DNA of 64,000 nucleotides, from contig CM046874.1 of assembly GCA_025667525.1 (NCBI GenBank), positions 425,342,400 through 425,406,399 of the forward strand, read 5' to 3'. The notes under the pieces are model-generated. The model saw only the letters and a list, made by a program, of their open reading frames with translations. It had not been told where the DNA came from and made no database searches. Shown in pieces: positions 38,801 through 47,641 of this stretch. The DNA is from Glebionis coronaria (lineage: Eukaryota > Streptophyta > Magnoliopsida > Asterales > Asteraceae). Within the stretch, counting starts at the first letter, position 1. Each line of letters opens with the position of its first letter. The position numbers and the translations under genes are program-made.

Positions 38801-39265
38801 AATAGGACATGAGTCCATGCACATACTACAATCAAGGCTTAGACTCAAACTTATAACTTGTACTCACTTTTGCGCATGAACATATGTTGAGATTAGGGTT
38901 TTATGAATGGTGGCTATAAAATGGAGAGACTATGGTTAATTAAAACGATCTTGGGTCAAGAAGTTTAGAATTTTGATGCAAAAGAAACGCTTGAGAATTA
39001 ATGGTTCACATTCAAATCAGAAGAAAGGTTGACCACGTTTCAATTTAAATGACTAGCGAATATTCTATTTTTGTATGTGAGATATGAAATGATTTAATTC
39101 TTAGCCAAAAAAATAAAAAAAAAATAAAAAAAATGAATAATTATCTATTTGAAATATTTAAATAAAACTAAGACTGCGTAATTACTGATAACGTTTAATT
39201 ATTTTTAGAGCTGAGACTACGCGTATTTAATATTTAAAGATTTTAAATACGGGTTTTACAGAACG
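35877..39265. repeat. Tandem segmental duplication, second copy
   Basis: Repeats 27337-30722: the B LTR end (35877-36404), the A gag start and leader (36405-36661, gag ATG at 36471-36473), and then the C LTR. After the C LTR it returns to A leader sequence at GAACG instead of C interior. Confidence 0.9.
36662..39260 (-). repeat. Solo LTR of element C
   Basis: 2599-bp LTR with GAACG on both sides (36657-36661 and 39261-39265) and no internal sequence. This is the expected product of recombination between the two LTRs of one element, here the duplicated C. Confidence 0.9.
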
Positions 39266-39530
39266 CCTGTGGGTCGGTTCATCAATACAAAATCTGAACG
39301 GGCAAGGGTGAACGCTTATGGGTCGGTTCACCAAAATGAAAAATTCGCAGAAAAGCACATGCGACTAAATACGGCCAGTCCTGTACCAACCTTTTACTTA
39401 GTCAAAATTTAGAAAACTGACTGATGAAATGCATGAGAAACATGAAAGATAACAAATCCAAAATACATGAAGTTCTTGGTGACTACCCACTAGTCACAAG
39501 TCAAGTTTTAGAGCCTACAGGTCGAACCTT
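39261..39530 (-). other. Element A leader, primer-site end
   Basis: Untranslated leader between C insertion and primer site. Stem-loop units at 39307-39332 (GGTGAAC/GTTCACC) and 39363-39403 (GACTAAAT/ACTTAGTC) match those in the leader of C. Confidence 0.8.
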
Positions 39531-39544
39531 GCGCTCTGATACCA
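39531..39544 (-). other. Element A primer-binding site (initiator Met tRNA)
   Basis: The minus strand reads TGGTATCAGAGCGC four bases from the LTR edge. Confidence 0.88.
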
Positions 39545-39548
39545 TAGT

Positions 39549-42153
39549 TGTAACACCCCACTTGGATAAGTAGACTGTTACGTGTACTTATGACGTGTCA
39601 TTAAAGCATGCAAGGCAAATGTCTTAAAAACATTAACTGACCATAACGGAAATACCAGAATCAAACATCGGTAGTCTAAAACATAAGCTCAAAAATAAAG
39701 GATTAAGTACTGAAGGAAAGGAAGAAACAATGTCCAAACAAGCAAAGTAATGTATAAAGTGCATAAAGTAATGAAGTCTGGATAGATTCCATCCAATGCA
39801 CCTACTCTCTCAGAAATCCTAAGAGCGTCCCTGTGTACCTGCTGTTTGGAACATGAAAGGAAAACTACGGCTGAGCATAACGCCCAGTGAAGGGATATAA
39901 AGCATGATAAGAATATACTGAAATGAACAGATAACAAATACTGAAGCTATGAACTGATAAGTAAAGTGTAGCGGAAAACTGTAAATGTTCTGAAAAGTCT
40001 GGTTTACAATAGTAAAGCTGAATTATTATCTGTTAAATCTGAAATCATGTAATTACTGTATTTTAAATGCCAAGAGCTTATATAGATCATGTACTATAAC
40101 AACGTCTACATGAATACATAGAGGGGTGACCTTGTTATGCTATAGAGGGGTAACCTCTAAATAATGTGACGGGTGGAAGGATCAACTCTAATGTGAAGGA
40201 TGTAGAGCACACACCATATTCACCTGATAAAATGTAACTGATAATATTGATAAGCTGAAAGAAGTGGGACGCTGCGAGAAATCACTCCCCCGTAGAGGAG
40301 TCATGACACTAGTGCCTCAAGTGTCATAGTTATAGTACCTTCGTAACTAGTATATAACTGGTCATGCTTGTATATAAATCACAGACAAATTTATCTTAGT
40401 TATTAAGATAATTACTGTAAATATTATAACATATATTGGGGAAAACATTTGGATGCAGACGGAGAATCCTAATCATGCATAGGATAGGAAGTCCTTACTG
40501 AAGGACGGAAAATCCGTACCTTGTGTTCAGTAACTGACTGCAAGGAAAAGCCAATGAAACTCCTACTCTGACTTCACAAAAGCTGCATGAATAACGGACG
40601 CGAATGAGTTGACTAATATCTGTTTATTTTTACTGATCTTAATTGTTCTTAGTTTGATTTATTTTATTCTTGGATTACTGTTTGTATATAATCTGGTAAT
40701 TTATGATTGTTCTATAATATTACTGATTAACGTATTTTCTAAATTTCCTGATTACTGTAATGTAATTCCATACTATAATATTACTATAAATAGTAACCTA
40801 CCATAAATAGAAAGTTTCCTAAATTAGAAAGGTTTCCAAATTAGTTTTTCTTGAAAATTTAAAACATAATAATCACATGTTTTTAAGTGGTTAAAAAGGA
40901 TAAAATAGAATCAATTTAATTTTACTAATTAAATTAATAAAACAAAACCACTTGATTAATTTATTTATTAAATTAACATATAAACATGATTTAATCATAA
41001 TTAAATTAAACCCCGTATTATTATTTTCCATGACCCCGTAAACCGTGCTAAAAACCTTCCCCGAGACACCCATGTCTCGGGTTAAACCAAACCAGGCTAA
41101 CTTCGTGGTCCCTTTTTACTGATGTCACCCAATAGTAGCCACTGGCCTAATGCCAGTTGCTACTGTTTTCATTTTATTCCCAATGTTTATCATTTAGTTC
41201 CCACTGCTTGTTTACGGTTCCCACTGTTAGTTATATGTTCCCACTGCTTATGTTGTTGTTCCTATTGTTCTACCCTTAGACCCACCGAGAGTCTTTAGGA
41301 CTCTCGATTGCCACTGCCGTGAGACAAACACCCCATGTTGAACTATTTTTACCCATTGTACATTAAAACAAACACCCCTTTTGTTCGTTTAGCCCTGTTT
41401 GGGGTTTGGGGTTCGAGGCTGGGCAAACAAAGGTGTCACCGAGACCCCTGTTTGTCTCGGCTGCACACTAAAACCCCACCGAGAGCTTTCATGCTCTCGG
41501 TTTTCATGATCACTCCCAAAACCCGACACCCTCCTTAATCAGTTTCATGATTACCTTTCTAATTTACTAATGTTCTTGATTTAAATCCATTATTCATGAT
41601 TTATAAAAGAAAAGAAAAGAGTGATTACATTGTTTGATGATATGGATTCACTATGAACACGAAAACGAAATAATAGAAGAATTAAGATTTGTTTTTCTCC
41701 CTTGTTTTGTCTCTAGCCGGCCCCCCAAGGAACCTTAGTATTCTTTTTTTTTTGTTACAAATGAATGCAAATAACTCCCTTTTGTTTTTCCTGTACTTAT
41801 TTTTAAAATGGGCCGGGCCTCAAAGCCCATTATCCTTCTTGTTCTTTTTAAAAACCGTCGGCCCACTAGTATATGTGTGGTTATTTCTTGAATTTCGACA
41901 CTTAATAAATATCGTGTAAACTAGTATTTATTTCTCGTGTTTTAACTTTTCTGAATCGTAGTATTTATTTTCTGAATAAAATACTTACGTAATACATACG
42001 TGATATTTTCTAACACTTAATAATTATTTTCTGAATAATTAGTTTTTGTAATATTTAAATAAAGCTGAGATTACGTGTATTTAATATTAACGTTTAATTA
42101 AAGCTGAGACTACGTGTATTTAATATTCGAGGATTTTAAATACGAGTTTTACA
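39549..42153 (-). repeat. Element A 5' LTR
   Basis: 2605 bp from TGTAACACCCC to GAGTTTTACA. Its first part is clearly related to the C LTR; the second part differs. It is followed by ATTGA, the presumed target duplication, and then by copia gag sequence. No gene inside. Confidence 0.88.
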
Positions 42154-42773
42154 ATTGATTTTGCATGAATCTCCCATGCATCACCAAGACCTCCAATGAA
42201 GGTAGCTGTGATATCTTACTCCTCAAGATCTGTTCCCATGAAAGCCAGCTTGCTAGTGATATCTTGAAGACGACTTCTTACTTCACTCAGCTTCTCATTA
42301 GGATGAGCTTTGAAAACAGTGTATTCAGTCATTAACTACTTCTTCTGTTGTTTGACAGTTTCCTCATTCCCATCATAGATGGTCTCAAGGGCTGCCCAAA
42401 GTTTCTTAGCAGATTCATATTTTCTGAATTTATGTTGCTCCTTAGGACCAAGAGCCAATTTGACTTTACTCAAATCTTTCGTATCATTCTTTCTTTCTGG
42501 TATCTCAGCAGCTGAAACTGCTCCTCCATCTTTAGGTCTTGGAAGGAGATCATCACCAGTCTGTCCAGCTGCTCTTCTTGCTTCTATAGAAGTAATAATC
42601 TTTAGTTCCTTCTTGAATTGATTACCATATTCAATGACCTCCCAGAGAGCATAGTTATCAACTTAAAGATATTGCTCAAAGTTGAACTTCCAAAGTTCAA
42701 AGTTGTCAGGATCAAGTATAGGAATCTTGAGATTGTGATTTTATGAGTGTGAGGCTTTAGTTGAGGTAGACAT
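42154..42773 (-). pseudogene. Element E: Ty1/copia gag, N-terminal part, cut by element A
   Basis: Minus-strand ATG at 42771-42773 (MSTSTKASHS). The frame then reads the UBN2-type gag of plant copia elements: ILDPDNFELWKFNFEQYL, LALGPKEQHKFRKYESAKKL, WAALETIYDGNEETVKQQ, FKAHPNEKLSEVRSRL and ATFIGGLGDAWEIHAKS. At least four in-frame stop codons interrupt it (for example near 42742, 42664, 42335 and 42220). It ends abruptly at the LTR of element A. The rest of E would lie left of the window. Gag packages the element RNA; this copy is inactive. Confidence 0.88.
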
Positions 42774-42877
42774 GATGTTTGAATGATTTTTAGGGTTTTC
42801 AACGATTTAGGATTTTTAGCGATTTAGGGTTTTTGTTCTTAAGATCAAAATGTTCCTCAACAAGCTCTAATACCACT
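42774..42877 (-). other. Element E leader and primer-binding site
   Basis: A short leader with repeated GATTTAGGRTTTTT words. The primer site at 42864-42875 reads TGGTATTAGAGC on the minus strand (initiator Met, one change), two bases from the LTR. Confidence 0.85.
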
Positions 42878-43360
42878 TGTTGATCCCAAACTTAGATCGA
42901 ATAAACTTGTGTATTATCGAGATTAATTCAAGTATAATACGTTTGAGAAACTTTGTATATTCAACAAACTAAGTATTATGCTGAATTTAATACTTAGCAC
43001 AAAGAACAAATAACAAAGACGTATACCAAACTTTCAACTTTTATTAATAATGACGATGAGAACAATGATTGAAAGTTATATCAAACCTTAATCTAAAGGC
43101 CTCCTTTTATAAGCACAAGGAGCCTTTTACACAAAGTAAACGTGTCAACTATTCTAGGAAGATATACTAAGATAAACATAGAAAATACAATGTACATGCA
43201 TATCTTCCTAATATATCAAAGCGTGTTGACTTGTAAAACTTGACAGCGGCTTGATAAATCTTGTTTGGGCCTATTCTGTCAACGGCTTGATAACACCTTG
43301 TCAGCGGCTAGATATCTCTTGTCAACGGCTAGTTGACTTTAACTAATTTTATTCCCAACA
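42878..43360 (-). repeat. Element E 5' LTR (Ty1/copia)
   Basis: 483 bp beginning TGTTGATCCC and ending ATTCCCAACA, with the TGTTG...CAACA ends typical of copia LTRs. ATGCT follows as the likely target duplication; its partner is outside the window. It contains four spaced copies of GTC-AACGGCT / CAGCGGCT words near 43240-43330. Confidence 0.88.
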
Positions 43361-44048
43361 ATGCTCAAAGTTTTGCACAATTAGAAAACCCAAAACAACA
43401 ACAATCTCAAAAGCAATATTAAGTGATCAGATTTCCACAATCTTACACATAAATTTCACCAGAAAAAGTGAACACATACTATCTTTATTCGAAAGTTAAT
43501 AAGAGTAAAAGTTAATGACCAACAATACCGAGATTCAAACACCCCAAAATAAATCTGCCACGAAACCACAACACACAAATAAACCTTATTCACTCATCTC
43601 TTATCATTTATATCAAGCATAGCCCAAATCATCAAAACAACCCAACAAAGCTAGATCTGATTTTAGAGAGAGAGATAAACCCAGAAAAATGTGGATGATT
43701 TTGTTTACGAATTTGTTGGGTTGGGAGGTGATGCAGGAAGCTAACACGTGCCCTTTTGTGAGAAAAGAAAGTACTAATAAAAAATTACAAAAATAATAAA
43801 ATAATAAATTACTGTTCATAATACGCACAATGTGTGTATCCATAAATGTATACGGAGTATTAGTTATAATATTAATTTGAAAAGAGTTATTTTGGATATT
43901 ATATTTTTTCTTAGATATGAGGGGACTCATCCCCACCATCCATCTAATTTCCATCTAATAGATGAGATTAAATATATTTTGTTTTTTTTATCTATTTTTT
44001 ATAATTTAAATATCTTCTAAACCCTTAAGTGTTAAACGAAAATAACTA
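43361..44048. other. Spacer without recognised gene
   Basis: AT-rich sequence right of the retrotransposon nest. No coding signal I trust; a 113-codon minus-strand frame at 43613-43954 has low-complexity hydrophobic composition and no family resemblance. Confidence 0.6.
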
Positions 44049-44394
44049 TACCATCGCGAGTAGCGTTTAATTATCTTTCTACCAATATGCACTATGATAT
44101 ACTTTCGAAGAAAAACAATATCGTTTTTTTCTTCTTGTTAAAATTTACGTGAAATATTATATATGATAATATTATTCAATCATATATGATAACAGTGTTA
44201 AATCATATATGATATTGGTTTTATCATATATGATAGGTTATATCATATATGATACTGGTGTTACATCATATATGATATTAGTATCATATATGATAATTCT
44301 CGAAAACGTGAAAAAATAAATTTTTTTTTTGTCAAAAGTATATATCATATAGCATATCTATAAAAAGATAATTAAATGCTCTTCGCAACGGTAG
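44049..44394. mobile_element. MITE-like inverted-repeat element
   Basis: Inverted arms of about 58 bp: 44050-44107 pairs with 44338-44394 (both contain TTTAATTATCTTT and ATATGC...TATGATATA when oriented alike). The inside is non-coding and filled with ATCATATATGAT palindromes. A target duplication could not be fixed, so the superfamily is open; a Mutator-like origin is possible from the long arms. Confidence 0.65.
44179..44294. repeat. Six perfect ATCATATATGAT palindromes
   Basis: Self-complementary 12-mers start at 44179, 44202, 44223, 44242, 44265 and 44283, spaced 18-23 bp. An imperfect seventh lies near 44155. Confidence 0.93.
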
Positions 44395-44509
44395 ATTTTT
44401 TTTCGCATAACGATTAACAGTTTAAAAGATGTTAATATTTAAAAAAAGAGGGTGAAAATATATTTTGTGTTTAATTTTATTCTTTATATTCAAATAAAAT
44501 TTAATATCC

Positions 44510-46350
44510 AGATGAACATAGAGAGCTGGGAGCCGTTGGCACCAGAATGTGGTGCCAAAGGCGACACGTAGGATTTTTGGCCTTTGGCACCAGATTCTGT
44601 TGGCACCATATTTCAGGGGTAACCGTTGGCACCAGAATTTCTGGTGCCAACGAAAATAATAATAAAATAACTTAAATAAAAACTTTATTAATAAAAAAAA
44701 CATTACATAAAAAAATTACAATAAAAAAAACATAAAAAACATAATAAAAAAATACGGAACATAAAAATAAAGAAAATACATAACGAAAAGAAATAAACTA
44801 GTTCTCGGGAAGTGCATACGATGCGCGAATTGCATCTTTTCGCAATTCGATGATAGCCCGATCCGATGCACTCATCTTGGTTGTGTCGATTTGAAGAATC
44901 GCGAATTCTTGAGCCACCTTCTGCGTGTGGAAATACTCAATTTTTGCGTTTGACTCACGCTCCATGATATCCAACTTAGCTTTTGTCTCACGCTCGTATT
45001 GCTCTTTCATCATTTGTTGATAAGCTTCCGGGTTTGAACCGAAACTAGCCGATGAGTTGGTGGATCGTTGACTTTTAGCAACACGATACGCCCCGGGTGG
45101 CCTCGGGACGGCGTCGGGACCGAAGAACTCGGGACCTTCTTCGGTAACACGGAGACGGTGTCGTATTTCTTGAGTCGAATCGTGGTTCCCCCACTTATGC
45201 TTGTCCTTCAAAAAATTCCAAGCCGACTTGTGCTTAAAACTTACCCCCCGTCATCCGTTTATACGCTAGCTCAACCCGTGCCATAAACCCCTCATCATTC
45301 TCCCCACTCATCATTTGCATCTGGTCATAAAGACTATTCCACTTCTTAATCGCACGATTCAACGGGGTCCATTTTCCCGTTAACATGTTTTTGGTGCGTT
45401 TCGGGAATTTTTTTGATTTCGCCACCTCATTGTATGCTTGTTCAACCCGCCACCAAAAAGTATCCTTTGTTCGACTCACACCAACCTTAGGATCCTCCTA
45501 AATCTCTATGAAGCATTCGGATAAAAGCAACTCCTCGTCATCGGTCCACAAATGTCGAGCCACATCATCTTCATCGTCGTCCTCCACATCAACCACCTCT
45601 TTCGCCTTCTTACTAGTCTTAGCCTTACTAGTCTTAGTCTTAGCCTTACGACGAACTTTCTTTGACGTTGGTGTCGGGACTTGTTCTTCATCTTCGACTT
45701 CGTCGATTAGGTGATGGGATTGTTGGTCGGATTGTGGTGTAGGTTGTGGTTGTGATTGAGTTTGTGGTTGTGAACCCATTTGAGATTGTTGAAATTGTTG
45801 AAATTTCGCCCATTGATCTTGTTGGTATTTCATGTAAGCTTCATTTTGTTGTGGTGGGTAAAACGGGGTATAGAAGTTTTGGGGTTGAGAAGACGCACCC
45901 GGATTAGAAGATGAACCGGGATTGTAATTTTGGAATTGGTTGGAGGGATCGTTAATCATGTTGTTAGTCCAATTGGGATCCATCTTTTGTAAAGAAATTG
46001 AAAGAATTTAGGATTGAAGTAATAGATTAGATTGTAAAAAATTGGTGAAATGAGATATAATATATAGGGATTTTAGGAGTGTTTTTTGAATTTTTTTTTA
46101 AAACCCAACGGCTAGTTTTTTTTAATTTTTTTTAAACACTCTAGCCAACGGCTAATATTTTTGAAAAATCAATTTTTTTTACAAAAACCCTCCAACGGCT
46201 AGAATACCCAAAAAGAAAAAAAAAAAATAGGTTGGTTGGCGCTGGCTGTTATAGTTGGCGCGAGCCACTATGGCGCGAGGCCGGGAGTGGTGCTCCAACG
46301 AGGATCTGACGCCAAAGGGCTACCAACCCTCCTAACAGCTCCAACTCCCC
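44510..46350 (-). mobile_element. Harbinger-like DNA transposon, non-autonomous
   Basis: An ORF1-type Myb/SANT gene is flanked by GC-richer, GCGCC/GGCACC-rich ends (44521-44655 and 46235-46350). The outer ends are imperfect inverted repeats (left GAGAGCTGGGAGCCGTTGG; right, reversed, GGGGGAGTTGGAGCTGTTAGG). The left end is rich in GTTGGCACCAGAAT words. No DDE transposase is present, so the copy cannot move itself. A 3-bp target duplication could not be confirmed. Confidence 0.55.
44798..45983 (-). pseudogene. Harbinger-type ORF1, Myb/SANT-like DNA-binding protein, broken
   Basis: The minus-strand product begins MDPNWTNNMINDPSN. It has a Gln/Pro/Ser-rich N-terminus, a basic/acidic linker with KKVRRKAKTKTSK and a DDDEDD run, and a trihelix/SANT-like domain (LWTDDEELLLSECF ... 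TKDTFWWRVEQAYNEV ... NRAIKKWNSLYDQM). A helical C-terminus follows (QYERETKAKLDIMERE), like plant proteins annotated as NAM-associated or GSTT3-like, which are mostly transposon ORF1. ORF1 binds transposon ends and works with the transposase. Two breaks are visible: an in-frame TAG at 45498-45500 and a one-base insertion in a run of A near 45235-45239. The rest is well preserved, so the damage looks recent. Confidence 0.85.
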
Positions 46351-47641
46351 CTTGCTCTTACACTATGTTCTCAAGATTTAGTTTGAGAAGAAAAGAAATG
46401 ATTTGGAAAGAAACTAAAATTTATTTGCGTTCTTAAGATTTTTTAACAAAAAAAAAAGAAAAAAGAGAAATAAAGATTCAAGCAATTTTGGCTACAAAAT
46501 TTTCTTAGATGATTCTTCTTCTATTATTTTCTCTTCTCTTCTCTAGTTTTTACTTATTTTTTTTTCTACTCAATAATAACTCGACAAAGAAACACTAAAA
46601 AAAACAATCATAATCATTAACATTCACCGCCCCATTCATTTCTTCATCCTTGTTGCTTTACCTGTGTTCTTGTCTTCTCTTATTAAATAATTATTCATTC
46701 ATCATTTTTAATCCATAATAAATCATTTAAAAAAACTCATAATCGCCAACACTATTCAATAACAGGTAATCTATCAATTTGCAATAAGGGTTTGTTAATC
46801 ATCTGATTATTTGTTCGATTTATGTTGATTTAATGATACCCTTTTGTGTGATTAGATCATAGAGATTGAATCTTTTTCTTGATCTCTTATTTGGGGTTTG
46901 TTTTTATGTTTTTTTATTTGTTTTTGGTTTGATGCTTTTTATAGTGCATTGCAATTACTACCCATTGTTGTTTTGTTATTGGGTTTCTGTTTATATGGAA
47001 TTAGATTTGTTTGATGGCGGATCACGTTTTTTTTTTTTTTTTTTTTGGTAGATTGCGATATTTATAAGTTGCAAGTCTAGTGGTTAGAATATATGGTGCG
47101 TTTTTCGTATGATTAAGTACTCTATGTCTATATTAGATCATTACTTTTAGGTGAGGCTTTTGGTATGAAGAATGTGATTTGTGAAATCGAAATATTACTT
47201 GATTCGGTTGTTGGTATGGTATAATGAAATTGAGGAATTGGATTCTATTGGTTATTCAAGTTTAGGAGTAGTTGTAGTGAAAGTGATTTAATTATCTAGT
47301 CGTTTGCCATGCAAATCTTTTGATATTTGGAAGTTGCAAAACGCTTAGACGACTTATTTTTTGCTAATCAAACTTCAAACAAAAGAAATATGCATCCAAA
47401 TATGATCCATCTCTTGCCCGTTTGTTCTGCCTGATTATCCTAAACGACATAACCACTTCCAAACGTTGTGACAAACGCTCCCAGAATATCTGTATTTTTC
47501 TGTTTGACATGTATTGCTGCAGTACATTGATATATCTTTAATTGCATTTTTGTGGCTTTGTAGGGGGACTTAACTTGCATACTTTATACGTGTTGGGAAA
47601 CAAAGAGTTGAGAACATTTTTACTTTTTGGAAGAAAGTAGG
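46351..47641 (+). promoter_or_regulatory. Kinase promoter and 5' UTR with probable leader intron
   Basis: T/A-rich sequence upstream of the kinase ATG. A leader intron is likely: AACAG|GTAATC at 46765/46766 gives a donor, and TTTGTAG|GGGGAC at 47563/47564 gives an acceptor. The intron would be 46766-47563. The presumed first exon lies in 46620-46765. The 61-codon open frame at 46866-47051 falls inside this intron and is not a gene. Confidence 0.5.

Larger units (their letters stand above)
1..42153 (-). mobile_element. Element A: Tekay-type Ty3/gypsy retrotransposon, host of B and C
   Basis: Reading right to left: 5' LTR 39549-42153, initiator-Met tRNA primer site 39531-39544, leader 39261-39530 continuing at 27934-28121, gag start 27865-27933, gag 2943-3692, zinc knuckle and protease 1952-2760, then LTR-like DNA to the window edge. 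The parts are separated by insertions B and C. Their target duplications (TGCAC and GAACG) show that the pieces were once contiguous. It was itself inserted into the gag of copia element E at 42154. Pol is missing, so the copy is non-autonomous. Confidence 0.8.

Noticed and set aside
43613..43954. 113-codon minus-strand frame
   Set aside because: Low-complexity AT-rich translation with no recognisable motif or neighbouring splice signals.
46866..47051. 61-codon upstream frame before the kinase
   Set aside because: It falls within the probable leader intron and is dominated by T-runs.
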